Origin: Hominisplanchenecus_A murintestinalis
Lineage (GTDB): Bacteria > Bacillota > Clostridia > Lachnospirales > Lachnospiraceae
Direction of reading: 5' to 3'
NCBI RefSeq assembly: GCF_943193015.1
Contig: NZ_CALPCM010000005.1
Span: 1 to 64,000 of the forward strand
DNA length: 64,000 nt
The translations under genes and the position numbers were made by a program. The notes beneath the pieces were generated by a model. It saw only the letters and a program-made list of their open reading frames with translations. It searched no databases and had not been told where the DNA came from. Shown here piece after piece: positions 21,980 to 30,217 of the stretch (positions within the stretch are counted from its first letter, which is position 1; the number at the start of each line of letters is the position of its first letter).

Positions 21980-22450
21980 ATGAAAAATATGCGAAGAAGA
22001 GATGTGAGAATTACAGGAGCGGCGCTGTTTTTTGCGGCATCAGTGCTGGGAAACAGTTTTGGCTTTGTGGAAGCAGTGGGAGGACAGGATTCAGAAAATG
22101 AGATCACACAGTATGAAGGATATGAATTGGTCTGGAATGATGAATTTGACGGAGAATACCTGGACGATACAAAATGGAGAATCGGGAATACACCGGAAAA
22201 TGGAAGCCACAAGTATAACACTGCCAAAACAGAGGAGGGAAAACTGGAAAACGAAAATGTTTTTCTGGAAAATGGCGCGTTACAGTTAAAAGCAACACCG
22301 CTTGCGGAGCCGGAGACGGTAAAAAGCTACAAGAAAACAGTAAAGAGTAAAAGGATAGTACGTTTCCGTGTAAGAGCTTACAGAAAAGCAGGGAAAGTTA
22401 AGATATATGGGAAGTATTCTGCGGTAAAAAAAGTAAAATTAAAGAAATAG
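21980..22450 (+). pseudogene. GH16-type glycosidase with internal deletion
   Basis: A signal sequence (about 1-32) is followed by the GH16 opening (YELVWNDEFDGEYLDDTKWRI, residues about 49-69, in two pieces here) and NVFLENGALQLKATP. The frame then jumps straight into a basic C-terminal Fn3/wall-type segment (KKTVKSKR, RVRAYRK, KYSAVKKVKLKK). The catalytic ExDxxE core and most of the jelly roll are missing, so the 156-residue product cannot be an active laminarinase/lichenase. It is an in-frame deletion remnant or a minimal secreted protein. Its C-terminal KKVKLKK resembles the end of the esterase at 23041, so the two may share a tail type. Confidence 0.65.
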
Positions 22451-22525
22451 AACATAGCGGCTTTTTGGGTATATGATTTTAAAAGCAGCTATGGGGAAAG
22501 GGTTAAATAAGAATACGGCTTCATT

Positions 22526-22562
22526 CCCCCGCATAGATTGTAGAAATAAGTTTTGCGGGGGA
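22526..22562 (+). promoter_or_regulatory. Hairpin enclosing the spoIIID ribosome binding site
   Basis: CCCCCGCA (22526-22533) pairs perfectly with TGCGGGGG (22554-22561). The G run is the only Shine-Dalgarno-like sequence before the spoIIID ATG at 22570. Folding would hide it, suggesting translational control. Confidence 0.45.
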
Positions 22563-22569
22563 TTCCCTG

Positions 22570-22827
22570 ATGAAGGATTACATTGAAGAACGTGCAATTG
22601 AAATAGCAAATTATATTATTGAAGAAAAGGCGACGGTGAGACAAACGGCAAAAAAGTTCGGGATTAGTAAGAGTACGGTACATAAAGACGTAACAGACCG
22701 CCTTGTGCAGATCAATGCAGACCTGGCGGCGCGGACAAGAAAAGTATTGGACGTGAACAAACAGGAACGCCATATACGCGGCGGCATGGCAACAAAAGAA
22801 AAATATGCCCATCAGCATAGCGTATAG
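22570..22827 (+). CDS. spoIIID: Sporulation transcription regulator SpoIIID
   Basis: An 85-residue DNA-binding protein that switches gene expression in the mother cell during sporulation, acting with sigma-E. The helix-turn-helix is clear (TVRQTAKKFGISKSTVHKDVTDRL), and the C-terminal ARTRKVLDVNKQERHIRGGMATKEKY segment is highly typical. The gene stands alone: remnants lie upstream and a terminator lies downstream. It is direct evidence for endospore formation in the source organism. Confidence 0.96.
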   Translation: MKDYIEERAIEIANYIIEEKATVRQTAKKFGISKSTVHKDVTDRLVQINADLAARTRKVLDVNKQERHIRGGMATKEKYAHQHSV

Positions 22828-22870
22828 GCAGACCAGAGCGGATTTGAAGACAGGGGAAAAGAGTGAAACG

Positions 22871-22896
22871 GCCGGGGATATTCCCGGCTGTTTTTC
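22871..22896 (+). terminator. spoIIID terminator
   Basis: GCCGGG (22871-22876) pairs with CCCGGC (22883-22888), then TGTTTTTC. Confidence 0.75.
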
Positions 22897-22951
22897 TATA
22901 TATTAAGAAAAGAATAATTTTTTATAATTTGTGGGAAATGCCAGAAAAGTG

Positions 22952-22960
22952 TGATATAAT
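22952..22960 (+). promoter_or_regulatory. Extended -10 promoter of the esterase gene
   Basis: TGATATAAT forms an extended -10 element about 80 bases before the 23041 start. No good -35 is seen at 17 bases. Confidence 0.45.
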
Positions 22961-23040
22961 TAAAATAATATTGTGCAAAGTGTTTTTGTACGGCGTCAGG
23001 CATTGGAAATGTAATTTTTAAGTACAGAAAGGAAGAGAGT

Positions 23041-26000
23041 ATGATTTTGAGCAGTAGAATGAAAAGAAAGATGGTTTCGTTGTGCCTGGCATTGGGCATG
23101 ACAGCAGTTTCTCTGCCATTGTGGCAGATGCCGTTGAAGGCGGAGGCATCAGAGACGGCTCTGGAGATGGGGGATTTTCAGGCATCAGAAGCAGAAGTTA
23201 CGCTGGAAGATGTGAGGCAAAAAGCCAGGGAAAAGTATGCAGGAGCGGTAAAGACAGGGTTTGACATGGATTTGTCAGGGCAGACTTTTGATGGGAATAC
23301 TGCGCTGAATTATTCCACGGATGAGGGTGACAGGAAATACATAGAAGTATTTAATAACCTTTTGGCAAGTGACAAAGATCAAACCCTGATTATACGGTTT
23401 AAGACCAGTGAGCAGAATGGAATGTTGTTTGGAGCGGGGTCGAACACTTCAGCGTATGATGGCAGTAATATGGCATTTGGAGTTAAAGGCGGACAGCTGA
23501 GGGTTATATTTCGAAATGACAGGAGTGCAGGCTTAAAGGCGAATTTTGTAGGTGCAGGAAATATGTCAAGCGGCAAATGGCATACGATAGCTGTCAGTTT
23601 TATGGCGTCAAAGGGCCTGGTCCCGGAAAATGTCCGAATGGTAGTTGACGGCGGGGAAGAGATTTATGCGCCTAACAATTGGAAGGTGGGAATAACTGGT
23701 TTTAACCAGAGGAAGAATACGCCGTATACCGCATTCCAGATTGGCGGCGGCAGTATGGTAAGCATAGGGAATGGCGATATATCCGGAAAAGCGGCGTTTA
23801 ATGGACAGATTGATTTTATCACTGTGCTGGATGAAGCGTACAGCGTGGAAGAACTTCAAAGATTCAGTATGCGTGATAGAGATTTTACCAACTTTGGCAC
23901 TATGTATATGGCTAAGACCGGCAAAACATGGCTGTTTACCGGAGGTACGGAAGCGGTGGCTGATTTTCGGGTGAATGGTTTTACACGTAACTGGGTAGGA
24001 CTGTTTGAGGACAAGTTCCGCGATGCCGGACCTACAGCCGGATATAATTATATTGAGCGTGGCCGTTTTGTATTTAACACGTCCAGAAAAGATGCGGATG
24101 TGGCTCAGATCTTGAGTGAGTATGATACCCGGATTAAAGCATTTGGTACTTCAGCGGTTGGAATTATGATAGGCGCTGCAGATTACCGTAAGGGGCAGGC
24201 GGGAGTTGAGAAATTTAAGACAGACCTGCAGCAGCTCCTGGAGAAAATAAAAAGTGATGGGAAGCTTCCGCTGCTGCTGACGCCTTATCCCGCAAAAGGG
24301 GAGGAGGATAATGCTAATATCGCGCTTTATAAAACGGCGCTAACAGAGGTGGTCGGAGATAGCGTCAAAGTAGTTGATCTGGGCGGTATCAATACTTCTT
24401 ATATAAATGCGGATGGCACGCTCGCTCCGCTTGGCCATCAGGCAGTGGCGAATGCCATTAAAACAGCAGTGGGAAGTAATACAGTGACGAATTATGCATT
24501 AAATACTTTGGCGGAAGGCTCTTACACGTTGGCAAAGAAGAATGCAGACGGTACAGAGACTGAAGTTAAGAGGGTAATATCAGATGGCGCCGCCATTTCT
24601 GTAGAAGTAGATGGCGAGACGATCAGTGGGGAGACGGCGAAGCTTAGCTATATGCTGGAATGCGGAGACGGGCAGGAGATTTCCGGCACGATTCAGGATG
24701 GAAATTTGAATTTTACTGTAGATGGCCTTTTACCGGGAAAAGAATATATACTTCATGTTTATGACGGCAGCCGAAAAGCTGACGGCAGCATAAAAGAGTC
24801 TTACCGTCCGGTAAAAATTAGAAATATTGTTAATGGGCAGGGGATTTCCCAGGAGTATACAGAGGGGAATATTTCAGTCAATGAGGAGATACAGAGCCTG
24901 TTTAGCTGTGAAGAGCCAATGACCTGGCTGTTTATGGGCGACAGCATTACTCATGGTATTGTAACCAGCGGTTATGACAATGTGCCTCAGATGTTTGCAA
25001 AGTATCTGGATGAGCAGGGGCGTGCGGATGACATTGTTTTGAATACAGGCGTAAGCAATGCAACGCTGACTACTACGCTGGCACAAGTGGAGGCGCGTCT
25101 TACACGGTATCAGCCGGATGTGGTGATGATTATGCTGGGGACAAACGATGTTTCCTATAATGGTGAGAATGCGGTGAGTGAGGAAGGAGCGGCGTCAAAA
25201 GCAAGTCTTACAGTAGAAGAATATAAAGAACGTTACAAAACTCTGGTAAGAAAAATACATGAGAATAATAATGAGAGCAGCATTGTTCTCCGTGTTCCAA
25301 GTGAAATGATCCTGCCTCATGGAGACGCCCATACAGGATACCAGCCTAAGTTTGCAGCGATTTACGATGTAGCAAGTGAAATGCGAGCGGAGATTCCAGG
25401 ATTGAATATTGCAGTCGTGAACCACAGGCAGGCATGGAATGATTACAAGAATAATGTAAGAAATGACAATATAGCAAAAACGGGCGCCTATTGCTGGCTG
25501 GTAGATAACGTACATCCAAATGGCAGGGGAAATATATTTATGTTCCAGCAGATTATTAAAGAATTAGGGCTGTATAATCCTACGTCTGCGATTGCAAATT
25601 ACAAATTTGTACTGAATGATTGGGCAGAAAGTAATTCAACGGAAGTATCTGTGACACAGAGGGGAAGAAAAGCAAGTTTTGCAATGAGTGAGGTGTCGGC
25701 ATATGCGGATAATGTTAAGGCGACACGTGAGGAAGTGGAAGACGATGAATATGGGCTGAATGACAGGGAAGGTCTTATGGATGTGACGCTTACGCTTACG
25801 GATGAAACAGGAAAGAAGATTTCTAAACGTGCAGCGTATGTTAAAGACGGAGTCATCCGGCTGGACGGATTGGATACAGAAAGGGCTTATCAGGCGGAAG
25901 TCAGCGCAAAGCATGCGGTAACCAGTAAAGAGATTACTTTTACTGCATTGCTTGTTAAAGATACCAATCTTATAGCTACAGATGAAGAAAAGCAGGAATT

Positions 26001-27384
26001 TTTGACAGAGATTTTGAAAGCTGAAGAGCAGGATATTTCGGGATTTACAGAAGCTTTTCAGACAGAATATCGGCAGGCAATTGAGGAGGCGAAATCGCTT
26101 GTGTCCAGTGATGGTTTGACGATTACACAGATTAGCGGGGCATTGAATAAGATTGCAGCGGTAAAAGCGAATGCCGAAGAATATGTAAGGGAAGAAATCA
26201 AAGGGAAACTGGAAGAGGAACTTTCCAAGGCAAAGGGAACGTACGAAGCAGGACAGCAGAATTACACTAAGGAGAGCTGGGATGCTTTTGTGGAAGCCTA
26301 TGAAAAGGCAGAAAGAGCAGATGAGGCTGCAGATATAGAGAAGCTGACAGAGTTATTAAGCGAATTGCAGCAGGCAGCCGGGAACTTGAAAGCTGTTACA
26401 GCGACAGATGAGGAGAAGAAAGAGTTTTTTACAGAAATTTCCAAAGCTGAGGAGCAGGATATTTCGTGCTTTACAGAAGCATTTCAGGCGGAGTATCGGA
26501 AAGCAATTGAAGAGGCAAAACTGCTGGCGTCCAGCAGTGAGCTGACGACAGCGCAGATTAGCGAAGCATTGAATAAGATTGCAGCGATAAAAATGAATGC
26601 TGAAAAATATGCAAGGGAAGAAATCAAAGGGAAACTGAAAGAAGAACTTTCTAAGGCAAGAGGAAAGTACGAAACAGGGCAGCAGAAGTATACTGGGGAG
26701 AGCTGGAACGCTTTTGTGAAAGCATATGAAGCAGCAAAGGGGGCAGATGAGACTGCAGATATAAGGACACTGACAGAATTATTAAACAAATTGCGGCAGA
26801 CAGCCGGGAGCTTAAAAGAGGAAAAAGATCCGGCGGCTAATTTGAAACCCGCAGCACCGGCGCTTCGAAGTGTAAAAAGTGCGGCAGGCAAACAAGGTAT
26901 AGAAGTGAAAGTTGTGGTAACACCGGTAGAGAAAGCGGTAAGCTATGAAATTTACCGGATTGCGGGCGGCAAAACTGCTCTGGCAGGAACTACGCAGAAT
27001 GGTCAGTTTACTGATAAAAAACTTAACAAGAAGAGTGCAGAGTATTATGCAGTAGCAGTTGCGGCAGACGGTATGAAAAGTGATGCAGGCACCAGGATGA
27101 AACTTACGCTGGCAAAAACTATGAAGCTTAAATCGGCAAAAGTATTTGGAAAGAAAGTGAAATTGACCTGGAAGAAGTCTAAGAGCGCAAAGAAATATAT
27201 CATATACCGTTCGATGAAAAAGAGTTCCGGTTATACCAGGATAAAGGTTCTTGGAAAATCTAAAGCAGGTTTTCTTGATAAAAAAGTAAAGAAAGGCAAA
27301 ACTTATTATTATAAAATTGTGATACAGGATAAGAACCAGGTAAGTCTGATGAGCAAAGCAAAGAAAATAAAATTAAAGAAATAA
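23041..27384 (+). CDS. Giant secreted SGNH esterase with LamG, FIVAR and Fn3-like regions
   Basis: A 1447-residue exported protein. Order: signal peptide (about 1-36); LamG/concanavalin-like domain (about 55-280); a degenerate SGNH-like unit (about 295-480, with GGTEA where GDSI is expected); a beta linker; an intact SGNH hydrolase (about 620-850) with GDSITHG near 632, GTND near 700 and DNVHPNGRG near 821; a beta domain (about 860-975); two 142-residue helical FIVAR-type repeats (980-1262); and Fn3-like basic C-terminal domains. It should remove acyl groups from a glycan, perhaps host mucin or sialic acids; the substrate is inferred. No LPXTG anchor is seen, so the basic tail may bind the wall. 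AAGGAAG precedes the ATG. Confidence 0.85.
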   Translation: MILSSRMKRKMVSLCLALGMTAVSLPLWQMPLKAEASETALEMGDFQASEAEVTLEDVRQKAREKYAGAVKTGFDMDLSGQTFDGNTALNYSTDEGDRKYIEVFNNLLASDKDQTLIIRFKTSEQNGMLFGAGSNTSAYDGSNMAFGVKGGQLRVIFRNDRSAGLKANFVGAGNMSSGKWHTIAVSFMASKGLVPENVRMVVDGGEEIYAPNNWKVGITGFNQRKNTPYTAFQIGGGSMVSIGNGDISGKAAFNGQIDFITVLDEAYSVEELQRFSMRDRDFTNFGTMYMAKTGKTWLFTGGTEAVADFRVNGFTRNWVGLFEDKFRDAGPTAGYNYIERGRFVFNTSRKDADVAQILSEYDTRIKAFGTSAVGIMIGAADYRKGQAGVEKFKTDLQQLLEKIKSDGKLPLLLTPYPAKGEEDNANIALYKTALTEVVGDSVKVVDLGGINTSYINADGTLAPLGHQAVANAIKTAVGSNTVTNYALNTLAEGSYTLAKKNADGTETEVKRVISDGAAISVEVDGETISGETAKLSYMLECGDGQEISGTIQDGNLNFTVDGLLPGKEYILHVYDGSRKADGSIKESYRPVKIRNIVNGQGISQEYTEGNISVNEEIQSLFSCEEPMTWLFMGDSITHGIVTSGYDNVPQMFAKYLDEQGRADDIVLNTGVSNATLTTTLAQVEARLTRYQPDVVMIMLGTNDVSYNGENAVSEEGAASKASLTVEEYKERYKTLVRKIHENNNESSIVLRVPSEMILPHGDAHTGYQPKFAAIYDVASEMRAEIPGLNIAVVNHRQAWNDYKNNVRNDNIAKTGAYCWLVDNVHPNGRGNIFMFQQIIKELGLYNPTSAIANYKFVLNDWAESNSTEVSVTQRGRKASFAMSEVSAYADNVKATREEVEDDEYGLNDREGLMDVTLTLTDETGKKISKRAAYVKDGVIRLDGLDTERAYQAEVSAKHAVTSKEITFTALLVKDTNLIATDEEKQEFLTEILKAEEQDISGFTEAFQTEYRQAIEEAKSLVSSDGLTITQISGALNKIAAVKANAEEYVREEIKGKLEEELSKAKGTYEAGQQNYTKESWDAFVEAYEKAERADEAADIEKLTELLSELQQAAGNLKAVTATDEEKKEFFTEISKAEEQDISCFTEAFQAEYRKAIEEAKLLASSSELTTAQISEALNKIAAIKMNAEKYAREEIKGKLKEELSKARGKYETGQQKYTGESWNAFVKAYEAAKGADETADIRTLTELLNKLRQTAGSLKEEKDPAANLKPAAPALRSVKSAAGKQGIEVKVVVTPVEKAVSYEIYRIAGGKTALAGTTQNGQFTDKKLNKKSAEYYAVAVAADGMKSDAGTRMKLTLAKTMKLKSAKVFGKKVKLTWKKSKSAKKYIIYRSMKKSSGYTRIKVLGKSKAGFLDKKVKKGKTYYYKIVIQDKNQVSLMSKAKKIKLKK
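25978..26829 (+). repeat. Tandem 426-bp coding repeat (FIVAR units)
   Basis: Two units starting ACAGATGAAGAAAAGCAGG (25978) and ACAGATGAGGAGAAGAAAG (26404) encode matching 142-residue helical domains (ISGFTEAFQTEYRQAIEEAK and ISCFTEAFQAEYRKAIEEAK). They arose by an internal duplication and have diverged moderately. Confidence 0.85.
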
Positions 27385-27419
27385 AGCAGTTCAGAATAGA
27401 AGCGCTGTGAAATATTATA

Positions 27420-27457
27420 GCAAGTACAAGATTATGTGATTTTGTACTTGCTTTTTT
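27420..27457 (+). terminator. Terminator after the esterase
   Basis: GCAAGTACAA (27420-27429) pairs with TTGTACTTGC (27442-27451), then TTTTTT. Confidence 0.85.
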
Positions 27458-27530
27458 CATAAAATCCTGATAATATAATCAAAAAGATACATAACATAAT
27501 ATTTATAACACGAAAATAAAAAAGGAGGAA

Positions 27531-29063
27531 ATGTTGTTTAGCATTGTACAGTCAGCTGCGATTTGCGGCATTAAAGCAGAAATTATTTATGTGGAGGCCG
27601 ACGCAGGGGACGGGCTTCCGATGTTTCTTATGGTAGGATACCTCTCGTCCCAGGTGAAAGAAGCGCAGGAAAGGGTAAAGACAGCTATGAAAAACAGCGG
27701 TCTTCGCCTGCAGCCTAGAAAAGTGACCGTAAATTTATCCCCGGCAGATTTACGTAAAGACGGTTCGGGGTATGATTTGCCGATAGCAGTGGCAGTGTTG
27801 GCTGCTTATGGTTATATCCCGCAGGAGGCTTTGCAGGACGTGCTGTTTGCAGGAGAATTGAGTTTGAATGGAGAGATACGCCCTATACGGGGAATCCTGC
27901 CCATGGTGCGCCGTGCGGCGCGGGAGGGATTGAAAAGCTGCATTATTCCCAAAGCAAATGAGAGAGAAGGAGCAGTTATAGAAGGAATCCGTGTGATTGG
28001 CGTGTCCAGTCTTAGGGAGGTAATTGATTATCTGAACGGGGTGGAAGATATTATCCCGGCAGTATTTGATATGAAAGCAGTATTACAAAACAGTAAGGCG
28101 GACAATGGGGAAGATTTCAAAAATATAAATGGACAGGAAGCGGTGAAACGGGCGGCAGAGGTCGCAGTAGCAGGGATGCATAATCTGCTGCTGATAGGAC
28201 CACCGGGCGCGGGGAAGTCCATGACGGCAAAATGCATTCCGGGAATCCTGCCGGGGCTGAGCCTGGAAGAAAGCCTTGGGATTTCCGAAATTTACAGCGT
28301 GGCAGGGATGCTTGGGGAAAATGAGCCTCTTATCAAAAAACGCCCATTCCGGGCGCCACATCATACGATCTCACCTCAGGCATTGGCGGGGGGCGGGAAG
28401 ATACCCAGGCCGGGGGAGGTCAGCCTTGCCCACAGAGGAGTGCTGTTCCTGGACGAGCTGCCGGAGTTTCGGCGGGAAGCAGTGGAAATCCTGCGCCAGC
28501 CTATGGAAGAGCATCAGGTGTGTATCAGCCGCATGAGCGGAAGCTTTGTTTATCCTGCAAATACTATGCTGGTGGCAGCCATGAACCCATGCAGATGCGG
28601 TTATTATCCGGATGGACGGTGTACGTGTACGGAGGCGGAAGTACATCATTATCTGGGGAAAGTCAGCCAGCCTATTCTTGATCGGATAGATATCAGCATA
28701 GAAGCGCCTGAGATCGGATATGAACAGCTTGTATCCGGCAGGGAGAATGAATCGTCAGAGAGTATCAGGGAACGCGTCGTCCGTGCCCATGAGGTGCAGA
28801 AACGGCGTTATGCAGGAACGGGGATACATTTTAATGCAGATTTGTCGGTTGAGGATATCCGGAAATATTGCCCGTTGGGAAAAGAGGAGAACCAGATGTT
28901 GGAGTCAGCATTTAAGAAGCTTAGACTGAGTGCGCGGGCATATCACAGGATTATTAAGGTGTCCAGGACGATTGCTGATTTGGAGGGAAGCGCCGGCATT
29001 CGGTGCAGCCACATAGCGGAAGCGATTTGTTATCGTGCCGCAGAGAGAAAGTTTTGGATTTGA
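27531..29063 (+). CDS. YifB/ComM-family Mg-chelatase-like AAA+ ATPase
   Basis: A 510-residue AAA+ protein. In ComM homologues it acts as a branch-migration helicase in natural transformation; the role in Clostridia is less clear. Residues 1-180 form the N-terminal Lon-S16-like fold (GLPMFLMVGYLSSQVKEAQERV in two pieces, SGYDLPIAVAVLAAYGY, GELSLNGEIRPIRG). Walker A GPPGAGKS is at about 222, then LPEFRREAVEILRQPMEE and a four-cysteine CRCGYYPDGRCTC element. The ATG directly abuts GGAGGAA; a TTG three bases on is an alternative start. It is followed closely by dprA, the usual neighbour. Confidence 0.9.
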   Translation: MLFSIVQSAAICGIKAEIIYVEADAGDGLPMFLMVGYLSSQVKEAQERVKTAMKNSGLRLQPRKVTVNLSPADLRKDGSGYDLPIAVAVLAAYGYIPQEALQDVLFAGELSLNGEIRPIRGILPMVRRAAREGLKSCIIPKANEREGAVIEGIRVIGVSSLREVIDYLNGVEDIIPAVFDMKAVLQNSKADNGEDFKNINGQEAVKRAAEVAVAGMHNLLLIGPPGAGKSMTAKCIPGILPGLSLEESLGISEIYSVAGMLGENEPLIKKRPFRAPHHTISPQALAGGGKIPRPGEVSLAHRGVLFLDELPEFRREAVEILRQPMEEHQVCISRMSGSFVYPANTMLVAAMNPCRCGYYPDGRCTCTEAEVHHYLGKVSQPILDRIDISIEAPEIGYEQLVSGRENESSESIRERVVRAHEVQKRRYAGTGIHFNADLSVEDIRKYCPLGKEENQMLESAFKKLRLSARAYHRIIKVSRTIADLEGSAGIRCSHIAEAICYRAAERKFWI

Positions 29064-29114
29064 GAGGAGCTGACAGGCGGCGTGACAGAAGTAAGAAGAT
29101 TAGAAGGAAATGTT

Positions 29115-30194
29115 ATGGAAGATTACTGGCTGTGGCTCTGTTGTCAAAAAGAGCTGTATCGCCCGCATATTGCGAAATTGATACAGTATTTTGGAAGTCC
29201 GCGGGAAGTGTTCCAAGCGTCCGGAAAAGCTCTGCAGGACAGTGGATGCCTGACCGGGAAACAGGTAACAGGTTTGCTGAAAAGCCGGGCAGGATGGGAT
29301 AAAGAAGAAACCAGGCATCAACTGGAGAGAAAGGGAATAAGCTTTATCAGCGCCGGACAGGAGGAGTTTCCGAAGCGGTTAAAGGGAATTCCAGATTGTC
29401 CTTTTGGAATCTTTTTCAAAGGGAAGCTTCCGGAAGATGATAGGAAAACTGTAGGGATTGTGGGAGCCAGGCGGTGCAGTTATTATGGAAAGCAGATGGC
29501 AGAGCGTCTGGCGGCGGCGCTGGCAGAATGCGGCGCGGTGGTTGTCAGCGGTATGGCGCTGGGAATTGACGGATATGCCCAGACGGCGGCGTTGGAAGCG
29601 GGGGGAGAGAGTCTGGCAGTTCTGGGATGCGGAGCGGATGTATGTTATCCCCGGAGAAACCTGCCTCTTTACCGGAGGCTGGAAGAAGGCGGAAGTATAC
29701 TTTCTGAATATCCGCCGGGCAGGGAACCGCTTGCACTGCATTTTCCGATGAGAAACAGAATAATCAGCGGAATGTCAGACTGTGTGCTGGTAATTGAAGC
29801 AAAAGAAAGCAGCGGGTCGCTGATAACTGCTGATTTGGCATTGGAGCAGGGAAAGGATATTTATGCGCTGCCCGGACGTGTAGGAGATACTTTAAGCGCA
29901 GGGTGCAACCGCCTGATTTGCCAGGGCGCCGGGATTATTATATCGGAGAGCGAGTTGCTTTCCGTCTTAAATTTTCATAAAAAAGAAAAAAGGAAAAATA
30001 AAAAACCTCGAAAGCCACTTGAAACAAAAGAAGAATTGTTGTATAGTTGTGTGGATTTGCATCCCAAAAGTCTGCAGGAGATAGTATCGGACATAAAGCT
30101 TCCGGTTCAGGAAGTGATGGCGGGATTAACTGTCCTGGAGATGAAAGGATACGTTGAAGAACCAAGAAAGAATCATTATGTGAGACAAGTATGA
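29115..30194 (+). CDS. dprA: DNA-processing protein DprA
   Basis: DprA binds incoming single-stranded DNA and loads RecA. The core Rossmann-like fold shows GIVGARRCSYYGKQMAE, VVSGMALGIDGYAQ, AVLGCGADVCYPR, FPMRNRIISGMSD and ESSGSLITADLALEQG. A short N-terminal helical region and a C-terminal winged-helix-like DML1 domain (about 300-360) complete the chain. The chosen ATG (MEDYWLWL) has AGAAGGA upstream; an in-frame GTG at 29082 also exists with a more distant GAGGAG. It lies between yifB and topA, as in many Firmicutes. Confidence 0.93.
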   Translation: MEDYWLWLCCQKELYRPHIAKLIQYFGSPREVFQASGKALQDSGCLTGKQVTGLLKSRAGWDKEETRHQLERKGISFISAGQEEFPKRLKGIPDCPFGIFFKGKLPEDDRKTVGIVGARRCSYYGKQMAERLAAALAECGAVVVSGMALGIDGYAQTAALEAGGESLAVLGCGADVCYPRRNLPLYRRLEEGGSILSEYPPGREPLALHFPMRNRIISGMSDCVLVIEAKESSGSLITADLALEQGKDIYALPGRVGDTLSAGCNRLICQGAGIIISESELLSVLNFHKKEKRKNKKPRKPLETKEELLYSCVDLHPKSLQEIVSDIKLPVQEVMAGLTVLEMKGYVEEPRKNHYVRQV

Positions 30195-30217
30195 CACGTA
30201 TGCATGGGAGGATATAC

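Noticed and set aside
25978..26829. Two-copy repeat as an insertion element
   Set aside because: It is in frame within the esterase and encodes matching protein modules, so it is a domain duplication.
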